A stretch of 64,000 bases of DNA, from assembly GCA_006384855.1 (NCBI GenBank), contig VCJN01002002.1:310001-374000 (forward strand), read 5' to 3'. The notes beneath the pieces are model-generated. The model ran no database searches and had not been told where the DNA came from. It was given only the letters and a program-made list of their open reading frames with translations. The stretch is from Tetraselmis striata (taxonomy: Eukaryota > Chlorophyta > Chlorodendrophyceae > Chlorodendrales > Chlorodendraceae). The translations under genes and the position numbers were made by a program. Position 1 is the stretch's first letter; each line of letters opens with the position of its first letter. Below are positions 44,957 to 58,200 of this stretch, piece after piece.

Positions 44957-46194
44957 TCACGCCTTGCTACGCCTGGGCGGCTTGCTTGGGGCAGCCGCTG
45001 TGGTAGCGTCGTCCACTCCATCGCGGAGCTGCTTGAGGATCTTCATGCGGCGGCGGTGCGTGCGAAAGCCGTTCTGAATCTTCACTGAGAAGGCAGAACG
45101 AATCCACCTAGCCGGGCAACACAACCACGGAGATGGCAATACTTCAGTTGCGCTAAGCAAGTTTCCTCGACATTTGCAGGCTAGTTCGCACGTTGCCGTT
45201 GCCGTTGCTATTGCTGCACATTGGGACACATCCCATTATTCTGCCGGCAACTGGCACCATATTACAATTATCCTGAATATAAGTCTCGATTGCTGCATGT
45301 GGACTTTTGACTCCTAGATGACCATGCCACATATGATCAGGTTCATGCCCTGCCACGCGTTCCGACATGAGATGACCCGAAACTATGATGGATGTTTTAT
45401 GCAACCACGTTACTATAGAACATGTTACGTTATTTATCTCAAAAAGCCACCGACAGTGCTCCGAAACCAATCCACAGACTAACACCAGACATGAATGCCG
45501 CACTGTCTGGTGAGAATGGCCGATGCTCCGAAACCATCCTTAGAACCTACTATGTATCTATGGCATATAAAGAGGAATCAATAACACTATATATCATGCG
45601 CTGCTCAACGCCAGCCGCAATACGTATAAGCAATACGTAATAAGAAAATACCGCTACCGTCGAATCCACCGGAGGATGATAGATGGTATTGTCGCTTATA
45701 TTCGGAAATCGTAGCCGCGACCATGCATACCTGTCTGGGTACATCAGTTGAAACTCCAGCGTCCCCGCCGGGTCCCAGCTGGCGTCTGGCTTCTTGCGCT
45801 CCTTTCCCAGCATGCACAGCGTCTTCCTGCTCCCGGGCGGCGACAGCAACGCAGGCGTGTCAGCATGCCCACTCTGTCAACACGTGCTAATAGTATCATT
45901 CATTTGCGGTTGATAACTACCAAGAAGGAACATTACTAATATGATAATAGTAGATATTTCGGAAAAGGGTGATGTTTCCGATTCTGAATCGGCAATCCGA
46001 TAAGCAAAAAAAAAAAAACTTGCTGCATAACTCGGCTTGTAATAATCGAGCTGCCCTAGTGGCCAGGTGTACATGACACAAATGCGAGTCTATGCACTAC
46101 CCTTTGTTCCTTTACTTTACGGACTATCCGGCTCAAGTTCAGCCGGAGGTCTTCTCAGAGGAGCGCGACACAATCATGGGGCATGAAGGAAGAT

Positions 46195-46248
<54 letters not shown>

Positions 46249-49200
46249 GGAAAGGGGGGGGGGGGGAGGGTAAGCACCAGAACTGTTTGTCCTCAGCCAC
46301 AGACACCGGCGCGCCGTTGATGTGCAGGTTGCGGAATATTGGGTACGGGCCGCCTTCCAAGCCTGGCTTGTTGGGCAGCCGGACCACATACTCTGCCAGC
46401 CGCTTGCCGCACAGGTACTCGTCCTCCACGCTGAGGCGCAGGCTGAAGTGGAGGCGGTGGAGGTGGGAGTTGTCCTCGCGGATGCCGGTGAGGATGGTGT
46501 TGTGGTAGCCCAGGCGGCGATTCACCGCGGCCTGGGCCTCCCTGTCCAGGTTGCGCAGCACGTCCGCAAAGTGCACCGTGTCCACGAGCCGCGTGAAGAG
46601 CACCTGAACGATGGCGACGCGCTGCTGGCTGGCGCTGCCGTTGGTGGTGGAGTGGAAGTTGAAGAGCTTCAGAATCATGAGCACCTGCACGGGTGTCCAC
46701 CCCGGGCAATTGTCGGCAACGGGGCGCTGAGGCGAGGACGCCTCTGGGGATGCCGCGGTCGCTGGAAACTTGGTCAGACAAGACGCGCCGCAGGAGGGAT
46801 ATTGAGAGGTCGCAGGTTTTAAGACGCAGCCCGCTTGGCTGTGACTTTTCTGTGGGGTTGTGAGGGTGTGCATGGCAAGAAAAGGCGGCAATGACATCGA
46901 CATTCGAGTTTAGGGTTAAGGGATCCTTACCTAGCTTTGCAACTGTATTGCTGTAGGTTTTCAGAGTTCGAATTCGAGAAGGAGAGAGAGAGGGAGGGAG
47001 AGAGAGCGGGACTAGTAGGTGGCTATTACTCTAGATACATTACCGTTGCGACACGTCCTAACGCTACGGTTGCGCGGGGCGGGTATTGAATTTGTCACCT
47101 GGAAGGTTGACATACATATGGCATTGGGATATAATGTTGGCGCTAAAAGGTGTGGTCCTTCGGGGTGGTTTCGGAGCAGTACGACCTCACCACAAGCTGA
47201 AGAGGGCAAAAGAGTGACAAAGTCCCAAGGCACAACACTTGGATGTATAGTTTCACGGACCAAAACGGAAGGTGTGGGGGTGCTCCTCTTACCTGCTTGC
47301 ACGTGACGTACTTGCTGCCGGCAAAGGAGCGCAGAAGCTCCAGCGGGGTGCAGTTGGGTAGGTCGTCCTGCAGGACGTCGGCCAGGCCGGCGGAGATGCC
47401 ACGGATGTCCTTCACCTTGCTGATTGTGCCCTCCCACCGCCGCTTGCCCGCCCACTCCACGCGCACCGGCCCCGCCTCCTCGTCCCCGCCCCCATCTTTG
47501 GCGGCAGCGGGTCCATCTTTCCCCGCCGCCGGCTTCAATGAGCCCTTCCGGGACAGCGCCCGCTCCGCCAGCCGCGCCGCAAGGCTCGCCGCCTCCTCCT
47601 GCGCCTCCAGCTCCCGGAACAGCTCCATCACGCTGGTGGGCCGCGCCCGCGCGCTGTCCAGCCCAGTTCCGAGGTCCTCCTCCCCCTCCGTATCCTCCGC
47701 ATCGTCCGCTCTTGTCTGCGTAGCGGACAAAAGTTTCAGAAAAATATATAATGACTAAAACCAGGAGCAGGAACAACAAAATACTGATACTGATAGGAAC
47801 ACACATATTACTGGCAATAGCAACAGCAATAGCAATAGCAATAGCAATAGCAATAGCAATAGCAATAGCAATAGCAATAGCAATAGCAATAGCAATAGCA
47901 ATAGCAACAGCAATAGCAATAGCATAACAGTAATCGCATTACCCGTAGTAACAGGATAATAGCAATAGCAATAGCAAGGGCAAATAAAAAATAGCTAATT
48001 TGCTTGCAAAGATTTCAGATTGTCAGGTGGGTCCAGCAGAAGGGCGTATGGCAGCAATGATATAGCGTGCTAAGAGTAGATTCTGCACTGGACACGGATT
48101 TATGGGATACTTCGACCGCAGAACATAAGGTGTAAATCAGCAATCTTCCGTGATGGAGATATATGGTGGAGAGATCGCGACGCTACGAACGTGCCGCCGA
48201 CACTAGTTGCAATACATTGCGGCCTCGGACGAGCCCCGAGTCCAACCTGCGAAACAAGCTGCTGATGCCGCTCGCAACGGAGGTTGACTTGTCGCAATTA
48301 CCATCGCCCCGGACAACAAAAGCCACCGTGGGAGGTGGCGAGCGCCGTGCACGCAGAGAAAAAAACAAAACATCGCCACGCGGGACTGAGAACCGAGCTC
48401 AAAGCGGCGCCGGGCAATCGACAACGATGAGTGTTCAGGCAACACAGGTCGACACCGCATTGCCCCGAAGGTTGGTCCGACTTGTGGGCACTGCAGCATG
48501 TGGAGTATGATCACATGCAGGTCGCTGCTGTCGGGGCAGGTTCGCGCCAGCGCGGGCGCTCACCACCGTCCCGTCTTCCACCACCCGCTTGGTGCTCAGG
48601 TCCAGCTTGAGCCGCGCTACCGACACCCGCCCGCCCGCCTTCTTCCACTGCGTCTTGGCGCCGACTGCCGCGCGCTCCGCCAGGCGCGCCTCGCGTGCCT
48701 GGCGCGCCTTGGACCGCTCGATGGCCTCCATTTCAACCGTGCGCAGCACCTCGAGCGACTTGAGCATCGTGTCGAACTGCAGCGGGCTCAGCTGAGGGAA
48801 CAGCTTCCGCTGCAGCGCGTTCTTCTTCTTGCCTTCAAAGCGTCAACAAGGTTGTGACATGTCATTGACTCATCGCCATATGGGATGGAAGAGCGCGAAT
48901 TAAACGTGTGGAAGGGTATACGCATACCATTTTGTTACTGATATATTATGATGGGTGCTCCGTATTTTTCCTGCTTCATTGCGACCACTGCAAGAGGATA
49001 ATTGAAACTAAAGGTGATAGATATTCGCCCCTTATTCCTAATTGGCATGCCCAATACGGTGTAAATGCTGGAGATAGTGCTGCACAGCAATCATGATGTC
49101 AACATCGGGCATCACAGCGCTGCAGTACACACTCGTGCATGCAGCAAGAATGCTAGAACATGTTGGGGACGTAATTGTGTCTACGCGCCTGTGTACGGGG

Positions 49201-52200
49201 GGATATGACACTTGATTAATTGCGGAAAATAATGTTGAGTTTGATAAATGCATAAATGTCCGCCACATGGTATATACCTGAATGGAAGGCCTGCAGCAAC
49301 TCTGCTGTAGAGATAAGGTGTATCTTAATCATCAATGAGAATGTGCACGGGTGCCGGCCCACCGAAAAGAGCCGTTCTATGAGCCTCAAATTTGACTTGC
49401 TAGCAACCTACGGGGTATAAGAACATTACCTATAATTGTATCGACGACATATGACCTCTGGCAGGCAAGGCAGGTTTTTTATTCACAGTGATCTAAGTGC
49501 CGCATTGGCACCCAGATACTCGTTTCTCGGCAAGTGGCGGCGGGGCAGCAGGCGCACCCTCCAAGACGGTGCCGTGCTGGTAGGTGATGTAGTCGAAGGT
49601 GAAGATGCCCTCCGGTGGCAGCTGGAAGCGGTCCGGGTCCAGCTTGAGCGGCTGCGAACACATCCAGCGCAAACAGCAACGGGGGCGACGAGCGGAAAGT
49701 TGGGGGATGGGCAACAGGGGGGCAGGTCAGCGCCGAACCACAGCAGGGCCGGATTTAAACCGCAAAGGCCACTTATGCAGCGGCACGCCATCTTGCATTA
49801 CTAATTGCATGTTCTCATAGTGAAGCCAAATATTATCGAATAGTATAATCTTACATAGCAATACATGCAGTATATTGAACATAACCCAAAAAAGTATATC
49901 TACTAATAGTATCATATAGAATCGAATAAGTAGTTGTACGCGCATAGTTCTCGAATAAACAAAATTTGAAGGGTCCAATATCAATGTAAAAATGGGCGTC
50001 CTGCACGTTGCAGGGCGAGCGGGCGCTGATGCAGGAAATGATCAATGTTTACGGTCATTGGCGATAAGTATAACAATGTACTTGGTGTTGGGTTACTGCC
50101 ACAGACCTGGCCCGTTGAGCATGACGTTGCGGAAGTTGGCCATGATGGGCGCCTCGCGCCAAAAGCCCTCCTGCACGCTCGCCACCTGCAGCCGCGCGGC
50201 GATGACGCGATCCAGCTGCCGGCTCAGGTTGAGGCAGTAGTGCGCGGTGGGGTTCTCGGGCCGGAAAAATGCCAGCATGCCCAGCACGCTGTGCAGCGCC
50301 TTCTTGTTGTCCCTGCGCGCCAGCCGAGGTAACACTCCGTGAGCTGATCAGTGTGGCAAAAGCTCAGCAACGAAGGGACGCCACGCATACTCTACATTTC
50401 AAAAACTGAACTGCAAACATGCGCCTCTTCCGTACACATGGAAGAAACACAAATGACGGGTTACCAATTCTACAGCTGTTGTTTCATGACCAGTGTAATG
50501 TCAGCACAGGTGCTGGCACACAAAAACATTTTGAAGGCTTTCAATACTTGCTACATATAAACTGGGGGTGTCGGCGTAGCGTTCTTAAATTCGTAATATA
50601 TCCGTCGCAATTTCGTCGAAAATTTAATAAGAAAGGGCATGCCCTGTTTCCAAGACATGCGCTCTTCAAAGTCCGGGCACACCCGTAATGTGGTCTACTG
50701 CGGAGCGGTGGAACTGCGGTACTGGCGGGATGGGAGACATCCCACCCGCATCGCTCCTATACCGCCTAGAGGCAGGATCAGGTAGTGTCGCGGACGTCAT
50801 GTGGAGTGTACAAGAGGCCAGCCCCAATGCTTTCAATGCTGTTTATTGACCAGCTCTGACATAGCCATTATGCAGACAAAAATGCGCCGTTTCAGGGCAA
50901 AGGAAGGAGCATCACAGACAATACTTTTCTTTCCACTGGAAGGCAACATAGGCTTAAGAATCCTGATGTAACTCAATGTGTCTGAAGCCACATTTCAGGT
51001 CATAGGAAACCATATGATCACCCAATGCCAAGATGTCCTTCAGATCAGAGAGGCCTTTAAATTTGAATTGTGGGCAGTCAACGGCATCATGAACATGTTT
51101 CATATCAATGATAAGTCTCAGTATATCAGTACGAGGTTTTGGGACAGCACCTAGCGAGCTGATGAAAGCCGGTCTTTAAGAGGCCTCAGAGATATGGCCA
51201 GCAGCCAACAGCAGCTCAGCGACGCAATCGTCCACAACATCACAATATTCATGGGTGGCTGATCTGTGATTATCAAGAACATCTATACCCGGGGGACCAA
51301 TTTTCAATGGGAGTAAGGGGGGTAAATACTCGACTTATATATTACAGGGGGGGGGGCATACCTATTTCTTCTTGTCGAGGAAGGTTCTCTGCGGCCCCAT
51401 TTCCGGTGAACATATGGTCATATGTACGTAAAACGCACCGGAAACCATTCTGCCCCCTATTTACAAGAAACAACACTGTATGGCGGGGATGTGATATACA
51501 TAATGCACTTTTCCCATGTCGCCCCCGTAGTATGGCGGGGGCCCGAGTAAAACAATACTAAACAGCCAATCCAACGAAATAGTGCGGTATTGAGTGAGAA
51601 GGAAACCGGTCTGGTGGTTGGGGGGGGGGGGGGGGGTAGGGGGGGGGGGGTAAGCGCTCACTGGTCAAGGGAGGCGGTGAAGACGTCAAACTTGTGCGGG
51701 TCCAGGATTCGGCCAAACAACGCGGCGGCCGCCACCACGCGCTCGCGGCTGTACGTGAAGGAGCGGCAGAGCGCGTCGCCCTGCACCGCGCTGAAGTAGT
51801 GCGTGCCGCAGATGACCTGCAGCAGCCCGAGGCGCCACTGGTCCGTCGCGCCGGGGCTCCGTATCTCGCGGCAGATGTTGGCAAACTCGGCATCGCCCAT
51901 CGGCTCCGCGCCCATCGGCGGGGCCATCACCGTCTCGAAGCGCAGCTCCAGCACGCCTGTCTCCGGGATGTGCACCGGCCAGCCCAGCGCCGGGGTCAGC
52001 TTCAGCGTCCTCCCGTTGAGCTTCACCTGCCGGGCGACAGCAACACCGCAATCATGTCAACAAATTGTCATTAATACACATTGAAATTGGCCACTACAAA
52101 TATACATATACCAACAACATATAAACAAAACATAAATGGCATGACACAGTGGCTGCCGACGCGACAGCAAGGCGCAAGATTTATCGGACGAGCCAAAGTC

Positions 52201-55200
52201 AATTCGAGGGTGGGAGCCATCCCGGAGAACTTATCCCGAGGCCTCATAGGTGCGCTTCCTCAGAGCGCCCAATGCGGTCTTTGCTATTGACTGAACCCAC
52301 GAGGCGATCCGAATAAACACGCATGCCGGAATATAACATCTCGTAGAGTACTGAAACCACGCTTTGGGTTCGCAGTATATTACCATTTTTGACCCCATCC
52401 CCCAAGCAAAGAGAGAAAGACAATCTATATTGAGTTGTATATCAGATTTCACCGCGAATACCACACGGAGTATGCAACTTGACGCAGCAAAACAACTCAT
52501 ATGTTTTTCAGCCCGCGAACCCAATCAAGCGTTACGGTATGTACATGCCAATGATTCCCGAATTGATGCATCGGAACACCCGCCAGGCGCCCGCCTCGGG
52601 TCGGGCCACACCTCGCTCCAGGTCTTGTCGCCCTGCTTCTCGCGGAGGCGGAACAGCTCCACCGCAATCTGCCGCTGCGTGGGGTCCGCAAGGTCCAGTC
52701 GGTACTGACCCGCCGGGTTGTTGCGGTTGAACTTCTGCCGGGACACCCGTGGGGGGGGGGGGGGGGGGAGTAAGCGGGAAGTGGCGATGTTGGATGGCCG
52801 CGACACTCAGCGGTGCGTACTGAGTGCAGACTTGCGGGTGGACTGTATGGCAAAACGGAGGGCAGGATGTTGCAACCTCTTATATATAGGTTCCTAGAAT
52901 TAAAGCTGACGTTAAAGGGGTCGCCTGAGACAGATGGGATCATGCGTTACATGCAATATTCCGGATTCATTACGGATATGTCCGTTATATTGGTCTTGTT
53001 TAAACGGTGTTAGGTACGATCAACCCGCTATTTACCAGTACAATTTAATAAGGTTCGCGCGGGTCAAAAAATAGATAGTTGTTTTGAAGCAACGGGCCGG
53101 ATTATCCGTGAATCATTCGTGGTGTATTCTGATTTATTTCAAAATAAATTTAGTTAAGATCTCTTTGCGTGCGCGGGGGGAGGGGGGGGGGTTCAAAAGC
53201 GATGATATACCATGAGCCCAAAGCGTGGCTACGGCATTGATCCGTTTGTATACGACATTGGGAGGGCGTATCACGTTCTTATAATAGATGTTCTGATTAC
53301 TGCGGTGTCTCCCATGTACAACATTGCAAAACCCATACACGCTGATGTGCATCATCGACACTGCATTTTGTGTCCTGGTGCACGAGTGCCGTTGGTGTAG
53401 CTGCCGCTCCGAAACCATGGTCCGGAGCGCGCTGCCAAGTACTGGACACAAAGGGAGAGACAAAGGGGGGAAGGGCGGAGGGTGTGCGCACCGCCTGCGG
53501 CTTGCCGCCCGGCTCGTCTGGTCCCACCACGTCCACGAAGCTGGCGCCCTGCAGCCCAAAGTGCTTGATGGTCGGGTTCTCCGCCAGCGCGATCAGCAGG
53601 TGGTTGCCGCCCTCGGCGCCCAGCGGGTTGTCATGCAGCAGCAGGCTGGTGAGGGTGCGGTTGGAGGTGATGGCTTCCGCGAGCACGAGGCAGCCTGCGC
53701 CGGCGACGCCGTTGCGGCTGAGGTTGAGGTGCGTCAGGCCGCGGTTGTCCAGCAGCGCGTTGGCCATGTACGCGGCGCCGCGGTCGCCCAGGCCGTTGGA
53801 CTGCACGTCCAGGCGCGTCAGCGAGGGGCTGCTGCGCATGCCGATGCCCATCTCTGCGGCGCCCTTGTGGAACAGGCGGTTCCATCCCAGGCGCAGCTCC
53901 GCCAACGCGCGATTCTCCTGCAGCATCCAGCCCAGGTGGTGTGCGCCCACCTGCAGGGTGCGGCAGGTCACAATCCGGGCAGGGCTCAGGATGGTGGGGA
54001 CACTCCTGGTGAAGTGAACTAGACCTACAAATATGACACTATATCGCGGGATCTATATTTAAGTGTCATGAAACGGAGATGTCGCCTGCCGTGCGACGTA
54101 GGAAAGTTTGTTGATCGTCCAATCAACATCAGCTCGCGCATACATTGTAGACTCAGCCACATCCGAGTGCTCAATCAGTATTCCCAAATGAATCTGTCGT
54201 ACTCTTTGGATGATGTCGTACATACCGAACATACTGGATCAGTCGTAATGTTGCGATCGACCGATTACCGCATGTACTTGTGCCGATTTACTACTGCCCG
54301 TACGGGTACTACGGGTACATGGCGGACATTAATACGCAACCTACTACATGCGTACCGATTATCATAGCCCATTAATACATTGCAGATGCAATGCATATGG
54401 TATTCAGCGACTATATCCAGCGTAAAAAAAACCCGCCATAGTACAATTTTTGCGCAGAGAGAAGGCATGCCTGCTAGAACAGACAGCCATCCGGTTTTCC
54501 CCTAGCGGGCGAGGTTGCTAAACATGGTCAATGGCACATACTGCGAGAAGCCGTGGCGGGCGGCTTGTCAACAGCGGCGACCTCCTGCCGCACCCTCAGC
54601 AACCAATGAAGTAAGGCCACCAAAGGTATACATGCCCAAAGCGCCCCAGAAACGACCACTGCGGCGACCAGTGTGCTGCCGTTACGCATTGGCGGCACGA
54701 CCCGTGCAATCGCTTGAGGTGCAGACGGTCCGCGAGGGGGGGGGGGGGGACGCACATGCGTGATGTTGCAGTAGCTGAGGTACAGGCGTCGCAGGAAACG
54801 GTTCTGCTTCAGCGGCTCCGTCAGCAGCGCGAGCCCCTTGTCGCCAATGGCGTTGCGGCTGAGATCCAGGTGCTCCAGGGAAAGCTTACCCGGGCCGCGC
54901 AGGTCCAGGCGCGGGTGCTTCTAGGCGGCGCGGCAGCCGGCGAAGGGGGGGGGGGGTGAGCTCAGCGGCATAGATATTGAAATCTGTCCTAATCGTTTCT
55001 CCAGTCATCAGGCTTACAAACAAGTCCCGCTGTCTACTGGAAATAAATGCACAGTTTGGTTGCGTAGAAAACAACAAGTACAGGTGCCGCTCCGTCTATA
55101 TAACAGAATATGGGCCCAATTTTAGACGAATTCATCAAGATATTATTACGACAATTAAAAACATTTGCTAGCACCCGTTTCCGAGAGAGACAAAATGGGT

Positions 55201-58200
55201 TCTTTTAGTCGGGCCGGCACCCGTATTAGAAATGAAATTAGTCCATGAGTACTGCATCCTGGTGACCTAAACACCACGCTATGGCAAGTACGTAAAGGGT
55301 TCCGCAATTCCTAATTGAACATGCAGATGATATCCTTGACAGAGCGAGCAAAATGTTGTTAAAATACCTAGCCACGTACTTGACTCAAGTCTGGTGAGTC
55401 TGCAGCCCTTGCTCCGTGATACCCATGCCTAGTTATAGAAACTTGGGGGGGGGGGGGGGGGGCACCTGCCGGGGGAGCGACAGAAGCTCGGCCAGCGCGG
55501 CGCATGCTCGCCATGTCATGTCTGCGTTGCTGCTGAGGTCCAGGTGGGTGAGATGCGGCAGGTCACGCAGGCCGACGGCCAGTACCGCGATTGCGCCGTC
55601 GTCCAGGTTGTTGCCCGACAGGATGAGCTTCGCCACGTGGTCGCCTTCGAGCTCGTCAAACACCACCGCCGACAGCGGGCCGCACTGGTTGAAGCTGTAC
55701 TCGGGCGACAGCCCCTCTAGCTCCACCTGCCGGGGCACAACCGAGCCAGGATGTCAACCATGCGCACAACCGAGGCCGGTTAATTAGCAAATTTATGGGG
55801 AGATACAAGCGATGCTGTTCATTGTGAGCTGATTCCTTTGCGCCTTTCGCGTCGTTGAGGCCGCATTTTTTTAGAGGTATATACCGGATCGACTGTGTTA
55901 CAAATAATCATGTCAACTTCGATGCATCGAACACCCAGCGACGCCTCGATTGCGGTAAGAGGGCAAAACAATATTAGTTTACTTGTGGAAGACTGTATAA
56001 TATGAGAGACGACGATCATACATTTTATGACTGTACGTGTTACCCGCTATGCGATTATGCCGTCCCCAGCAAACCCGAGCATCAACGTTCTGACTGTAAT
56101 ATGGACAGTTTTTGCAGCATTGTTGTCCAGCGGGTTGTCATTACGGGGAGCAGGGACTACAGTTTAGCCATCTGGGCTCGCTGTTGCGCGGCAAGCAGTG
56201 TGCCACCGCCTAAAAGTCAAACCCACGCGCGTCGTTTGCTGTGCATGCTTACGACGAGGACAACGACGGCGCGCAGCCAGTCGCTAATAATCCAACGCCT
56301 TCCATGATGGTTTAAAGTTCTTGACCCCTCCCCCCCCCATTCCGCGAAGAGAATAACTATTTGACCGAAGAAATATTTTCATCATACATCACGAATACAT
56401 AAGGAATAATCCGACACAAAGGATCAAACATATTCATATTTTTTCGACATGTGGACCATTTCAATTGTACGGTAGTACACACCACTGTTCTACTAATAGG
56501 ATCCCGGCGCGGTCGTGAGAACACTGCGAGTAAGAACCTGTCGGACGTCTATGTATACGAGATAACTAATTAGCAGAAGCGAATGTTTTTACAGGTTGCA
56601 CGCAGGCCGTTTTTAGGCCTATATAATGAGGGTTTTTATTTTTAATATGTGCATTGGCACCCATACACAAAATCACTAGCATCTCCGAATATGCCAACAA
56701 AATTGGGCAGGCTACACAACGTAATGTCGTCTGACAGGCTGTCCCCACTGTAAAGCGGCACAAAACATAGCATGCGGGCCAGTTGATAAAGTATGTCTGG
56801 GCTTGGTTGAGCTCTACAGTCGTGGTGAACGTAATCGGGGGGGGAGAGGGCTTCACCTGCGAGGCTTCCAACCCTAAAGTCGCCTCCAGTGAGGACTCCT
56901 CCGCTGTCAACCGACCGTCGGAGGCGCTGTCCGCACCGTGGGCCTCCATGCGGCGCACAGCCATCGTGCGCATGGACATGAGACTGCGCCCGTGGCGGAC
57001 GGGCCGTGAGGCGAGGACTGGGCTCTGAGGCCGGGGTGGCAGCTCTGGCCCAGCGCTCTGCCTGCTGCCAGCCTCCGCAATCTGTACAGAATGAGGCAGT
57101 CAGGTAGTGAGAAAGCGTGAGCGAAGGGGGGGGTGGGTGCATCGAACACATAAGCTTTGTCGCAGACCTATCTGCTTGCCATGTGCTTGCAGCAGCAATG
57201 CCGCCATCACGGTTACCACAGCATTCTTACTGCAGAGTGTTCCGGTCCGGGGGAAGCTCAGGGATTGAGATTTGGGGATTTGGTTTTACGATTGCTTCAC
57301 ATGCACGCTGGGCCGCCGGGTTTAACCCAATCCTTATAAAATGGTGTAGCACAAAAATAAAATATTGAATATCATCATTATTTATGACAGTTTAAGGTAG
57401 TCCTACGTTTATTAAAACAATAAGGAAACAAGCTCTATATCCCAAATCATAACCCTAACCTATACCTTAGCATCCGCCCCGCATCTCCCAAATTGCAGAC
57501 ATAACAAACCAAATAACAAACTCACATATAAATCATAAAACACTAATGAAAAAAATCAAGAGACGCCACACACCACAGAGCCAGTTAGACATAGAAGAAA
57601 GAGAGAAAACGAGGAGCAGTGGTGGTGTGTGGGTGGGGGGGGGGGCGCTGCCTTGTCAAGCGGCCATGCCGCGACGTGCAGCAGTCCGGGCAGGTCGTAG
57701 ACGGACAGGTCGGCGTGTCCCAGGTGCATGAGGCACACGCCCTGCTCCGGGAAGTCCGGCTCCATCACCACGCGGCGCGCCAGCTGCGCGATCGTGAGCA
57801 CGCCAAACACGCGGTTCCGGATCCGCGTGCCCTCCTTCTCCCCCTTTGTGAACATCCGAACCTGGCAGTGGCGGCGAAGGACAGCTGCGCGTCAATGCCA
57901 TACCGCCGCCGCCGTGGCCGCCTTGACAAGGGAGGGGACTGCAGAATCACGCAGAATCCGCACCAAGGGGCGAGGGATAAACATTAAGAATCGGGGTCGA
58001 TTCGACAAGGTGCAAATATCGACGGTTCGCTCCGCCGACTCGCTTCGGTCTGGTCTGATACTTTTGTTGATTGTGTATTCAGTGTCGGAATATCAATATC
58101 ATGATCCATACTGATTTGCGCGATGCAGCAGGGCTCGAGGGCATTTTCCTGATGCATCGGCCGAATCAAGGCTTAAGTTAAAACTGCCCCTAATAAATTA

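Noticed and set aside
53324..54022. Plus-strand frames of 215-232 codons
   Set aside because: They are shadows of the leucine-rich repeat exon on the minus strand.
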